A stretch of DNA of 64,000 nucleotides from Congeria kusceri (Eukaryota; Mollusca; Bivalvia; Myida; Dreissenidae): positions 42,350,848-42,414,847 of the forward strand of contig CM051038.1 in assembly GCA_027627225.1 (NCBI GenBank). Reading direction: 5' to 3'. Below, one piece after another: positions 46,451 through 58,600 of the stretch (the first letter of the stretch is position 1; every line of letters begins with the position of its first letter). Both the position numbers and the translations under genes were made by a program. A model generated the notes under the pieces. The model did no database searches, was not told the DNA's origin, and saw only the letters and a list, made by a program, of their open reading frames with translations.

Positions 46451-46690
46451 TGGGAAAACCAGGCTTAATGCGTGTGCGTACAGTGTCGCCCCGGATTAGC
46501 ATGTGCAGTCTGCACAGGCTAATTCAGGACGACACTTTCCGCCTACAGTTGATTAATATTTAGATGAGACTTCTTTGAAACAGAAAATACCATAAAAGCG
46601 GGAAGTGTCGTCCCGGATCAGCCTGTTCGGACTACACAGGCTGATTCAGGGCGACACTTCACGCACAGGCGTTCAGCCCGGTTTCACACG
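46451..46690. mobile_element. MITE with about 90-bp terminal inverted repeats
   Basis: The left arm reads AACCAGGCTTAATGCGTGTG then AGTGTCGCCCCGGATTAGC. The right arm is the reverse complement with scattered changes (GACACTTCACGCACAGGC, then GTTCAGCCCGGTTT). Each arm also holds its own palindrome (CAGTCTGCACAGGCT). The 240-base total and fold-back structure fit a MITE. It is GC-rich against its surroundings. Confidence 0.8.
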
Positions 46691-47384
46691 ACATATGTAT
46701 ACCGACTGTCACTGATATATCAATACCCACAATGTACTGCTCAGACGTGTACTATTCTTCGCCTCTAAATTGAAAGGGAAATCTAAATGTTTTAACGCCA
46801 CATATTTTCATATTGCAAACACGTAATTACCATTGTAAGTATTGACACTAATAAGCTATACAAGTTTTATTACTGATGCATTGCATAGATCTACATGTAC
46901 GTCTAAGGGATAACACACGTTATTTTTGTTTACTCTGTGAATTAAGTTCTTTGTCCTTATAAGGACTCAAAATGCATTTTTAAATAAGTCTTAATGTTGG
47001 TTTGTTTGTATTGGAGTATCTTTAACGTGTGTATTATACTTTAAGACATTGCAATATTCTTAATTATAATGACACCGCCGGGTTTGTGTTATCTTAAAAA
47101 TCATTAGTAATTGCGCATCAAGGACATTAACTAGAGTAATCGTCCCTTATAACTATGTAACAATACTGTTCCCTAAGGAAACTAATTGTCCTGTAAGTGG
47201 ATGTCATGTTGGCTTCGACTCGCACTACTGTGATATTTAACAATGTATCGGTACATAACTTCCCATATCTGCTTTATGTATTGTTATGAACAAGCACCAA
47301 ATCACGCAAACAATATTGCAGTTGTTACTTAAAAAAAAGAGTTGTTGACTATCCCTTACTGAATTCTTTTCGTGGAAGAGCGGT
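46691..47384. other. No gene seen
   Basis: AT-rich; nothing recognised. Confidence 0.4.
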
Positions 47385-47880
47385 TTATTATCAATACTTG
47401 GTTTTACAATAATAAATTACACATACAAGAGTGTTCTGTTTATCTGCATGCCGATATAAGCAATACCTGCTGGCCCTTATAAATCACACGCTCAAGGCTG
47501 TTTATCTGCATGTTTACATGTATGGCAGTTTCGATTAACTGTTCAGTTTTTATTTACATCGATTAAACTTCTGAAACTTAGAGGCGAAGTAACCCAAATA
47601 TAATTGCATCATTTAACATTGGTAGATTGTCCTTCTTTACCAGGTTTACTATAATAAATCACAAGCACAAGGTTGTTTATTTTACCTGCATGTTTAAATA
47701 ATCAATATCTGATTGTACGTTTTTCATCAATCACCCACGGGTTACAGCGATGTTTACAGATCTTTATGTTTATGGCTTTTCCGATAAGATGTACACGTAA
47801 CACCCGGTTTATATTTAAACGTTATAAACTAGTTAATAAAATAAAAGAGAAGTAATTCAAATATCACTTTACCAGCACTA
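47385..47880. repeat. Two diverged tandem copies of a roughly 240-base unit
   Basis: Copy 1 (about 47395-47605) and copy 2 (about 47640-47870) share TTTACAATAATAAATTACA / TTTACTATAATAAATCACA, then CTGCATGTTTACATG / CTGCATGTTTAAATAA, and GCGAAGTAACCCAAATAT / GAGAAGTAATTCAAATATC, in the same order. No frame is seen. Confidence 0.65.
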
Positions 47881-48296
47881 GATACAGATTATAATGATCT
47901 TGTCATTTACCACTGTATATATTGTTACTGAAATAATTTTATGCCGCAGCCATACGAAAAACACAACAACATGCAACCACTTTGACGCGTTGGAAATAAA
48001 TGTACTTCTACATCAATCAGGCAATCCACAATCTCGATGCAATGCCTGATTGTCTCTGATGAAATGTACAACGTGCAGGTAATATTAAACAAAAAATGTC
48101 CTTACAATATATTCGGCGTCTATGGTAGCCGAACTTCATACATAAATAAATATATTTAAACTGACAAATGCGTAACACGGTTGGTTTTCCTCTTATAACT
48201 CACTAGATCCAAACGGCACACAATACTCACATACTGAATTATACTTAACTCCCCCTAACAGATCTGTTTATGTTTTACATTATTTATTTTTTTTAG

Positions 48297-48975
48297 ACAT
48301 TTTAGACGAGTTTCACTTTCTTTTAGAATGTCCCGTGTATTACGACCTTAGACGTCAATATATTAAACGCAAATACTGGCATCGCCCAAATATCCCTAAA
48401 TTTACCGAATTAGTAAACACAGAAATTAAAAGTGAACTATGCGGATTATCGATGCATTTATATTACAGCTTCCTCCGACACAAAGATATGTTTCTTTAAT
48501 CTATAAAACATATTTTACGGATACGCACTTAACTAATATTTCAAATTGTCTGTCTTTCTTCCATGTGCAACTACTTTTTTTCCCTCATTTATTTGCTGTA
48601 TGTCTATTTATATGTCAGTTACCATGACGTTAATATTTTGCTGTATGTATTTTTATACGTAAGATACAAAACCATTTTTGCAACTAATGCAAAATTACTA
48701 TATTATTATAAATAATCTCTAACACTATATAATTTAAAGTGGCAAAGATACGTGCATGAATACAAGACCACGATGACGTGGTTATAAATATGTTGCTATA
48801 TTTTTAACACTCAGATAAAAACTCGTGTAATGTTTTTAACACTCAGATTCTAATATTTTTCATGTAAAGACGTCCTAACCAGAAATTGCAACTGTATGTA
48901 TGTATATGTAACTAACACTGTTTGAACTAATGAGTGTATACTTATTGTTCAAAATAAAGTTTCGTCTCTTCTTCT
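48297..48975 (+). mobile_element. 5'-truncated non-LTR retrotransposon 3' end
   Basis: A plus frame at 48297-48499 encodes the end of an ORF2 protein: ILDEFHFLLECPVYYDLRRQ then KYWHRPNIPKFTELV, matching the zinc-finger tail of elements A and B (HFICICPLYIDIRKKY). The 3' UTR ends TTCAAAATAAAGTTTCGTC, then TCTTCTTC and TTTAAAAATG. The tail is TCTTC-like and again meets a TTAA. The 5' part is missing. Confidence 0.75.
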
Positions 48976-49770
48976 TTAAAAATGACTTTGTGTGATCTTC
49001 AGAGTTTTTAGTATTACTTAATAAAATTGAAAAAAAAATAAAGAGAAAAAGAGCAATACAGATAATAATGGCTAGATTGTATACAATTCAATACATTGGG
49101 TATCTGTGCATGCACGGCAAGTTATTTTGGTAACGAGTACATTAATTTCTGAAGTCAAGTTCCTTACATTTTCCACTACTCCTATAGTTTAAAGCTCAGA
49201 AAGAGTGATCTCAAACTGACCTTGAGTCCAGGATAAATTCACTCACGAGCGTCGGGTCAATATGCCCTTTGCGGTGGAAGCATGGTCTTCGACACAATGC
49301 TAATTATAGTGTGCTTATTGCGTACGAGTATAGAAGGAACACTCTAACGTAGTCAAATGTATTCATTTACATCGTTGCAAAAATGATAAATTTATCGCTC
49401 TTTTACATATCAATTACATTTCAAATATTTCAAGAGAGTTTGTTATATATGAGAGCTTTCATTTCGTGTCTCTGCGGTATACCATTATTGAATCTTCCAT
49501 CAATACTCCAAAATTGTTACGAATGTGTCTTCCATATTTTTGGGATATTGCACCCTTAATTTATGACCAGTGTAGTTTGATATGTTTTTCAATAAGCCGA
49601 TGCAATATTAGGATTTTCATCATTCGGGACTACTCGCGGGAAGTTTTCATAACATGTTATTGGATATTGAGAAGGTCAAAAGTGAGGTTAGACACTTAAG
49701 ACGAAAAAAAGTCAGTGACCCAGGAAAATGACCCATGTAAATGACAATATTAATGGTATTTACAACCACC

Positions 49771-49845
49771 GTCTCTTGAAAGCCATAAGGTGCTATTAGC
49801 ATTATGTGCACCTATGCTCATAGCACCCTCTGACTTTCAAGGGAC
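49771..49845. repeat. Imperfect hairpin
   Basis: CTTGAAAGCCATAAGGTGCTAT faces ATAGCACCCTCTGACTTTCAAG across a loop of about 25 bases. Confidence 0.7.
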
Positions 49846-51539
49846 AATTTGTAAGCGTTCAGTAGGGCGCCACACGCACATTTTGAAGGGACGCGTTTGT
49901 ACATGAAATAAACGTATACCCCGGCATTATAAAATGCATACAATAGGATCGGTGATTTGATGCACCAAACGGTCATGATATAGTTCCATAGTGGTATAGC
50001 TGAATATCAATTTTCAAATGGTTTACGAAAATTGTAGGCATAATTTAAACAAGATTTTGAAGCATTTCCTGGCAAACAAACTGAACATATTCAAGACATT
50101 CGTTGTTTAAGAATAAACGATGCAATACGCGTGTGACAGCTTGGGAAATATTGTATATGTACATGTGTAAACTATCATATTCTCTACTTCTTGAATATCG
50201 AGAGAGTAAAATAAATACAAGAAACGTTTAAAAATGATATAAACATTTTTTAAATATTTGTTTGGATACAAGGATACATGAATATTCACAGTAGAAAAGT
50301 AAGTAGATTTGTTAAAAGCATACAATTCCTTAAAGATGTGGCATTATGTAATGAGTTGTTGAATCGTGAACAGAATCGACATTGATTATTTGGTTGCTTA
50401 AGTTCAAAAATAAACTATTAATTTAAACACACGCAATTGATTTTTAATTTTGACAAAAAAGAAAGTTAAACGATTTGACTTATAAGCTTATTAGGTCCGA
50501 GACCTTCGGTCTGCGTGTACCTTTAGATATGACATTGTATATGGCTAATACCTTTCTTGACCTACTGTGAACTCTGAATATACACTGGATGTATACGTGT
50601 CATTCGTGGAAACAGTGGTCTTGGTTAAAAGTCGTTAACGCTAGGTAAGCAGGTTTGTTGTTTGAATGGCCTCGTGCAAATATCTAGTTTAATAATTCAA
50701 TAGTGGATATACACATAGTCCATCACTCGACATGTAAAATGTTCAGTCACCCGTTAAATGATGAATAATGACGATTAAATTAAAGTAACACGTTTATAAG
50801 CATGGTTAGTGCCTAAATAATTATTTAGAGCGTTCAACAAATTTAAACATTTATATCCTTTCGTGGATGTACTTGTTAATTATTCTCATTATTCTCTAGT
50901 TATATACTGTCGCGTCCGCCGAAAACAGGGAACGTGGGATGTACATTTTTTGCATATGCTAAACAAATACTGAAATGTATCGCATTTCGTTTTTATATTA
51001 TATACATTAAAGTAGGTGTTGATTTACAAACTGGACATTTTCAAACGGATCGCAGAGATTGGTTCATGTATTTGTCTGTTTTTATTACTGGTTTAATTTT
51101 CTAATACGTTTACATGTAGTTATTTTATACATTTTTCTGTACCCTTATTCATAAATTAACAAAGTACTTATTAGTAATTGTTCATTAGAAAAAAAACACA
51201 GAAATTAGGGAGGGCCGTAACATTTATTTTTGAAACCAGTTGGCTTGTTTCTTTTTTCAAGTACTAAACGTATGCAAATGCCTTTCTTGGTATAGAGCTT
51301 GGATAAAAATCACGTGTACATGAACGTGATAAGAAAAATGGGCTCCAATTTTAAATTCAGTTAACATTATTATTGTTCATATCTAGCTATTGTTTGATTG
51401 TTGATCAAACAGTTTAAAACCGTGTGTATGCCGATATTTATAATCTACAATGTATCAGTGCCTGCATGTATCCGTCTGCTCGTATGTCAGTAGACGCTTC
51501 CACAAATGTTAATCATATTTAAATTAATCTGCAATGTTA

Positions 51540-51920
51540 TCCAATCATCGCACTTGGATATCACGTGTTTAGCGGTTTAACTATTTCATTAAATTTGTGT
51601 GATATATTGAAGAACACGTGGTTATGTTTGTGATATTCAATGAATGGAAATTAATCATTTAACAATAGATGGGGAGGAGTTTAAACTATCCGTGGCAAAA
51701 CATTGATCGGTCCTTCTCGAAATATATCCCTTTATATTATATAGTGGATGCATATACAAGGGGCTAATAGACCGTTACAGGTTTTGTCACGAACAGATGA
51801 AACCCATGCACAGCTATTGTACACAGATAAATTTCAATTTATTGAACATCACAAACACATCAGAAGCTTAACCACGTGCACTTTTGAGTAAATTACGATA
51901 ACTGTAAAACACATGATTGG
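51540..51920. repeat. Inverted repeat with arms of about 100-130 bases
   Basis: TTATCCAATCAT ... CACGTGGTTA ... TTTGTGATATTCAAT (left, 51538-51645) recurs in reverse complement on the right (51832-51925), with one stretch conserved least. The roughly 190 bases between have no frame. It is possibly an old MITE. Confidence 0.5.
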
Positions 51921-53177
51921 ATAAATATGCCGATTTATTTGCACATGATGGACATATATAGAAACATCTACTTATTCTCTCTTATGTACCACAAAATACA
52001 GTCACGTGCGCCGAAAACACCTTATTGGTAGAAAAATTTCATGGGTGCGTCTGAGGTTGAATCCAGCATACACACTGAAAAATGGAAACATGATCCCCTC
52101 TGTATTTTAAGAATGGCGAAGATAGATGTTTAAATATAGGGTACATGATGGTGGGTGTAAAATATGTTCGTGTATAGTATAAAACACGTCATAAAGAATA
52201 AGACATCGTTTGTTTCCAAAAAAAATAAATAGAATGTAAGCTTCAAGTAAAGGATCGCATTGAAACAGAAAATTGTACAACGTGTTTTTGATCGACTAAC
52301 ATATACAAATGCAGCTTTTGTTGGTTTTTTATTTGAACTTCCCCAGTGACGTTTCATTGAAAAGACGTTTTTGTCAGTTTTAAATGTTCGATGTTTGTTT
52401 GCAGTCAAGTGTACGCACGTGCGTGCGTGCCTATGTTTGGGCCCGACCTTGACGTTATATACATTTTATTCATGATCAACAATGATTTTGTATAGAGAAT
52501 GTTGAAATATAAAAACATGTATATATAATAAATATTAGAAAAAACATTGTTTTTTGGAGGATAAAACTATTGCGATACTCAATAAAACGGTCGCTATATT
52601 CGAATATCCATACCTTTATAAAAATGACTATACACATGTTTGCCATGTCGTTGGCACAAAACACCGTTACAAAAGGTTGTACATGTACATGTATTCTGCT
52701 GACTATGTTATTATATTCTAAGCGAATGAATAAAAATTCGTTAAAATACAAAAAAAACATATTCGGTGTAATCAGCATTATATCCATATTTTTTATTTAA
52801 ACTAAATAGTAGTACAAGGGTTTTAACTGTATTAGGTTGCCTTTAACGCAAAACAAGGAATATTCAGTCTAAAGTAATACAATACCCTGAGACAAACACA
52901 AACTTTAATAGCTAAAACATTATATTTCTTCCTTTACAAGAAAACCTCATACAGCAAGATTCATGTTTTCAAAATATTATAAAAGGGAAGAATCGTAATT
53001 TTAATCGCACCATCTGGGCTGAATTAATGAGGCAGTGATTTGTATATTTAAATTAAATCTACGACTATCTGCCGCTGCAGCTGTCAGCCCGCGAACGGCG
53101 GTCCTGATATATTTCCGGTTGAGAATACAATTAAAGATAAGACAAAACGTGTTAACAGTAACAGGACCGAAGATGGT

Positions 53178-53310
53178 GATTGGCTGAACGGCTAACAACG
53201 CCATGTACCTATAAAATATTGAGGGTTTCTTTGGTGAGAGTCGTCAAAAATCCCTGGTACCGACACTCGAAGGGACTCTCCGCTTTCTTTGCAACAACGA
53301 AACTGTCACT
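53178..53310 (+). promoter_or_regulatory. Putative promoter (CCAAT, TATA) and first non-coding exon
   Basis: A reverse CCAAT (ATTGG, 53179-53183) lies about 30 bases upstream of TATAAAA (53210-53216). Transcription would start near 53240. The presumed first exon runs to 53310 and ends at a donor CACT|GTAAGTATTG. The region is GC-richer than its surroundings and contains a 7-bp stem (GAGAGTC ... GACTCTC, 53236-53280). No coding exon on the plus strand was found downstream in the window, so the gene, if real, continues beyond it or is defunct. Confidence 0.45.
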
Positions 53311-53800
53311 GTAAGTATTGGCGATTTTAATTTTAGTTAGCATTTGTAAGTGTTCATGAGTTAATTTTCGTAAATTGTCGGCAATTATTTATGATTTATT
53401 TTGTTATATTACATGGGAAGTGTTTATGGTGTTTGTTTTAGTTGTCACTAGTCTTGGCGATTTTTTATTATCAGTTATCACTCTTAAGTATTTATGTTGT
53501 AAAGGTTTAGTTGTTGCTAGTTAGTGATAAGCATTTATATTTAAGATATCTTCGTTGCGTATGTTTAGTTGTCGATTGTATGTGTTTATGTTGTTTATTT
53601 TATTTAGTTGTAGATGTTTATGCTGTATAGTTTTAGTTTTTTGTTTGGCCCTTGTTTATGACTTATATTATTTGTACATGCATATGTTTATTTGTCGCTG
53701 GTGTTTGTGATTTTTATTTTGTTATGTCAGTGGTAAGTGTTTATGATTTATATTTCAGTAATGATTGGTAACTGTATATCACGTATTTGTTTAATTGACA
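53311..53800. repeat. Degenerate minisatellite of GTAAGTGTTTATG-bearing units
   Basis: The presumed donor GTAAGT at 53311 is the first of a series of similar motifs: GTAAGTGTTCATG (53346), GAAGTGTTTATG (53417), TAAGTATTTATG (53485), ATAAGCATTTAT (53527), GTAAGTGTTTATG (53733), GTAACTGTATAT (53768). They are separated by GT- and TT-rich sequence (TTAGTTGTCACTAG and similar). Confidence 0.55.
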
Positions 53801-54004
53801 CTGGTTAGGCCGGACGAAAACATAATAAAGTAAATAAAAACAAATTGCTAGTATAAACACAATATGTTTCGAAATATATATGACGATAGCAATAATAATT
53901 CAATGCAACGCGTGTTATATAAACTTGGACATAAAATCAACATGATTTACGATGAATTGTTTATGTTTAGAATGAGTTGTTTAGTTGGCGATTGTAAGTT
54001 TTGT

Positions 54005-54210
54005 AAGGTAATTACAAATGGATGTGAGGTCCACCTTACGATCGGGAGACCGTGAGTTCCATCCCTACTCAGGAACGTTCGGGTGGTCTTCCATTTAGAT
54101 ACTAGATCTTGGTCCTAAATGTTCACAGGAAACGGACTCGAACGTGTCGCAATAAGTATCTGGCTTTCGTCTTAATCAAGCTGCTTGTCTAGGTTGAAAT
54201 TAATTAAATT
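54005..54210 (+). mobile_element. tRNA-derived SINE-like element, copy 2
   Basis: A tRNA-like head (GGATGTGAGGTCCACC; box B-like GTGAGTTCCATCCC at about 54050) is followed by the body core AGGAAACGGACTCGAACGTG, shared with 1568-1590. It then ends in TTAAATTAAATAG-type A/T-rich sequence. Confidence 0.55.
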
Positions 54211-54525
54211 AAATAGTTTATGCAGTTTAATTTTAATTGTCACATATATGAGTTTGTAGTGTATATTGTTTTGTTCCGTATACTATTCGTATAAGTTACA
54301 CATAACCGTTAGCGAGACCAGATAAGCTGATTTGTTTTAGTTTTAAAACAACTTAGTTTGAAAACATCCCAGTCTTACGGCGGAAATATGTAAAATAAAA
54401 TTAATTTATATTATTAACATTGTTGTTTTCGCCATACACGTAACAATAACAATATCTAATTTAATGCATCCTTTGTAACAATAAACTAAATATAAAACAC
54501 AAATCTTATTACATTAGGAATATCT
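54211..54525. other. No gene seen
   Basis: AT-rich; nothing recognised. Confidence 0.4.
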
Positions 54526-54570
54526 GTTAAGTTCATTTTTAAAGACATCGCGTCTTTCCTATCTGTACAG

Positions 54571-54710
54571 TCTACTACTACTACTACTACGACTACTACT
54601 TCTACTACTGCTGCTGCTTCCTCGACGACGACGACGAAGACGACGACGGCGGCGACAGCGGCTGCTACTGCTCTGCTAGTGCTATTCTTTCTACTGCTAC
54701 TGCTACTGCA

Positions 54711-54747
<37 letters not shown>

Positions 54748-54799
54748 TTAACTACTACTACTACTACTGCTACTACTACTACTTATTATACTACTACTA

Positions 54800-54832
<33 letters not shown>

Positions 54833-54864
54833 TTACTACTACTAATACTAATACTAATACTACC

Positions 54865-54910
<46 letters not shown>

Positions 54911-54935
54911 GTATTATTATTATTATTATTATTAA
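54571..54935. repeat. Compound trinucleotide microsatellite (ACT, ACG, AAT, ATT)
   Basis: ACT-rich units with a GC-rich interlude (CGACGACGACGAAGACGACG at about 54623), ending in AAT then ATT. The long Thr/Asn/Leu frame is a repeat artefact. Confidence 0.95.
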
Positions 54936-55039
54936 ATATTTTATTTTGTGTTTTTATTTATTCCAGAAAATTGACTGCACAGTATATATAAATATTTTAT
55001 TTTTCACTTTCCAAAGTTTATGACCCAATTGGTATCGGT

Positions 55040-55078
55040 TTCTTCATCACTTTCACCATCACCACCACCATTATCATC

Positions 55079-55112
<34 letters not shown>

Positions 55113-55160
55113 TCATCATCATTAACAACACCATAATCGTCATCATCAAAGTCATCATTT
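55040..55160. repeat. (CAC/CAT)n microsatellite
   Basis: CACCATCAC and ATC units, with a TCA tail. Confidence 0.9.
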
Positions 55161-55666
55161 TATTTATATTGATCATATTCATCATGTTTTTTTATCCATA
55201 AAGTATTAGTATAAGCACTAATACTGTGTAACAGTAAATACTTTTAAATTACAATGTCAGTATTTCTAACATATATAAGTTCCTCGTTTTTATAGACAAT
55301 TTAATACGTTCATTCCTTTGCGGAATAATAATATTGCTTGGGTAACGCAATTTGAACAATTGAACCAGTAGACGAACATAGATCGCTCCGCCTTTCTGTT
55401 TGTCCAAGGTTGTTTGTCCAAGGATTTTAAGTAATTTTTGTTTTTCCTGTTTAACAATTTTATTCAATTCGTAATATCAATTCACAATTTGTCAAAATTA
55501 CAAATCTTACATAATGCACACTATAAATTATAAATAAGTAAAAAACAGTACATTTAAACCAGGTATACAATATATACAATATATATACAACACAGTACAT
55601 TCATGTATACAAACACTGCTCTATAAGTAGTCAACAATGAACAATGGATTTAACTATTTTAACATA

Positions 55667-58600
55667 CTAATTGCATAGAAGTCTTATAACTGTCCAATAG
55701 AAATCTTTTTTGGATTCATACTTTGTGCTTGTATAAATATTTAAAGCTAATCTTATACTAGTTTTTAAATCTGAAAATTTTGGGATAACTTCTTTCCTTT
55801 TACATGCAAATATGTACTTTTTAATTTCCATGAAAGGAATAAAACAATTGTCGTTTTCGTTTGTGTCACCAAGCAGTACCAATTCGCAATTTATTTCAAT
55901 TCTTATATTTGCCTTTTTTAAACTATCGGAAACATCCTTAATTAGGGTTTGCACTGTGTTACATTCCCAGAATAAGTGCGTAATTGATTCTTCCGACAAT
56001 TTGCAAAAAGTGCATGCGCTACTACCGGACATGCCCATTTTAAAAAGGAATGAATTTGTACCCAATATTGTGTGGACAATCCTAGTATGTAACCATTGCA
56101 TATATGTATCATTATTTTTTTTAACACTTGTCCATGTACAATATCCCATTGAATAGCATCATTTACAAAATACTCATTCCATTTAGTATGGCATGTTGGG
56201 ATTTCTGAGTTAAATGTCAGCATATTATATAGTATCTTGTTGCAAGAATTAACAATTATTGGTTTAATATAGGTTGACAAAATTGGGTACATTTGTACTT
56301 TATAATGTACATGTTGTATATTTTGCAATGAGGCAATGTACGCAGAAAGAACTATTTTTAAGCCTTCATAGTGTACAAATTTACGGATCTATTTATTTTG
56401 TTTTGTAGCTCTTGCAATGACAAGATTTGTCCGTTGTCATTAATGACGTCTTTAACATACTGAATGCCATTGTTGTACCAATAGTTCCAAAAAATGTATT
56501 TGTTGTTGATCAGTAGATAGTTGTTATAAAGCAAAGGCATATTTAATAGCTTCTCCACAGAATCAATACTAATACATTTAACAAATTCTGCATATATAGT
56601 TAAAACATCAATCCAAAAAGTGTTTGTTATTCCTTTTATAGCACATATTGCATATAAACAACCTGTATTACATAGCTTCTTAAAATCTATTAACGTCCAT
56701 GCCAAAGCCGTGAATTTGCTCTGTCCTTGAATAACCTTTCTTACCAAAGATAATTTCAAGCTTTTCATATAAGCATTTAAGTCTACCATTTTAGCCCCCC
56801 TTCATCAAAATCGTTTGTAATGACTTTGGCTTTAATTTGTGAAGGCCCCTGCCAAACAAACTTGTAGAGTTTATCATTTATATCTTTAATAGTGGAATTT
56901 CCAGGGTTTGGCAAAGAGACAAACAGGTGAATAAACAAGGGAGTACCAAAGACTTATCAACAGTTATTCTACCTAAGGGAGTTAGATCCCTTCTATTCCA
57001 ATATGCAATGCAACTTTCTAATTTAACTAGTTTATCATTATAATTCAGCTCAATCATTTTAGATAGATCAACATCAAATCTTAAACCTAGCAATTTAAAT
57101 TAAGTACATCCCCACGTTAGTTTCCACTTAGACTTAATGGATCGTGTACTGTATTTTATAGCCCCTATCCAAACAAGATAATTTTTTTCAAAATTAACCT
57201 TCAGGCCTGAGTATTGTGAAAAGGTGTGTAACAACTGTAGTGTAGTATTTAATGATTCTTCTGATCCATCCATTAATGACTAGGTATAATCAGCAAATTG
57301 TGATATCTTGTATTCTTCATTGTCAATTTTTATACCCTTTATTTTCTTACATTTCCTTATTTGATAGCTAATATTTCTGCACAAAGTATAAATATATGTG
57401 GTGAAATAGGGTCATATTGCCGAAAACCACGTCCTATTGTAAAGAATTCTGACAAAAACGCGTTCAATTGGACTGCATTTTCTATTTGATTATAAAATAG
57501 TGTTATCCAGTTCTTAAACATTGGTCCAAAATTAAACAAGTCAAACACTTGTTTTATAAAATTAAACGATAAAGTATCGAACACTTTTTCGAAATCAATT
57601 AGCATAAGCAGGCCAGGGATTTGATTGCATTCAGTATAATTCATGATGTCATACAATAAACGTGTATTGTCTCCCATATATCTGCCTTTAATAAAACCGG
57701 TCTGGTCATTGTTTACTAATTTATTCAACACTGATTTAAGTCTGTTAGCTATTGTTCCTGATGCTAATTTATACACCGTGTTCAACAAGCAGATCGGTCT
57801 CCAATTTTTAAAAAATTGTTTGCGTTTACCCTCCTTTGGAATACAAGTAATAATTCCCGGTGTTTGAGTAATAGAAAGAGAACCGATATTATACGAATAA
57901 TTTATGCTTCTTACTACGAATACAGCCAATTTTTTCCAAAACACCTTGAAGAAATTTGTTGAGAATCCATTAGAGCCCGGGCTTTATCATTTTTCATTTG
58001 TTTAAGAGTAACTGACACCTCTTGTAAAGAAACCATACCCTCTAAATATTCTGCTTCCATATCAGTCAACTTTGGCACTTCCTCATTTTTGAATTCATTT
58101 TTCATATCATAATTGGTAGTGGGCTGTTCTGAATATAAATTTTTATAAAAGCAATTTGCTTCCTTTAAAATATTTTCAGGATCATTTATTAATGTTCCAT
58201 CATCTCTCTGCATGCAGGCTATATTTTTGGAAAGATAATTATGTTTTTCTAAATTGCAAAACATTTTGGTAGGTTTTTCACCATTGTCTATCCAATCAGA
58301 ACTGGACCTTATAAAACAACCTTTCATTGTTTCTTTTCTTATAGCATCTAATTCATTTTTAAAGCAAATAAGTGTTCTTTATTTTCATCTGTCAATGCCT
58401 GTCCCAAGGAATCAATTTTTGATATTAATAAATGTTCATTATTTCTTTTAATGTTGCTTTGTGACTTGAATAAGCGACGGTCTTACCACTAATTTCCATT
58501 AAAAGTTTTTCTAAAAGAAGTTGGTCATTGATAACAAACTGAATTTGACTGTCATCAATATCACTTAACATTTCTAGGTTGTATATAAGAATGCAATATT

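Larger units (their letters stand above)
48976..53170. other. No gene seen; a few inverted repeats
   Basis: AT-rich DNA. It holds a hairpin at 49771-49845 and a longer inverted repeat at 51540-51920 (listed separately). A phrase GTC[G/A]CGT[C/G][C/A]GCCGAAAACA occurs at about 50910 and 51994 as a direct repeat. No coding frame recognised. Confidence 0.4.
54526..55360. repeat. Left partial copy of a roughly 0.9-kb repeat unit
   Basis: It shares ordered phrases with 63230-63895. Examples are AAAGTTTATGACC (55013; 63267), a CAC/CAT microsatellite (55045; 63460), AATACTTTTAAATTA (55236; 63741) and GGAATAATAATATTGCTT (55321; right copy GCAGAATAATAATATTGC at 63853). GTTCATTTTTAAAGACATCG at 54531 matches GTTCATTTTTATTGATATCG at 63677. 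Confidence 0.6.

Noticed and set aside
53001..53204. 67-codon minus frame starting at the promoter region
   Set aside because: It overlaps the TATA/CCAAT promoter on the other strand and shows no domain; probably chance in a GC-richer patch.
54679..55023. Leu/Thr/Asn-rich frame
   Set aside because: Translation of ACT/AAT microsatellites, with no start or splice context.
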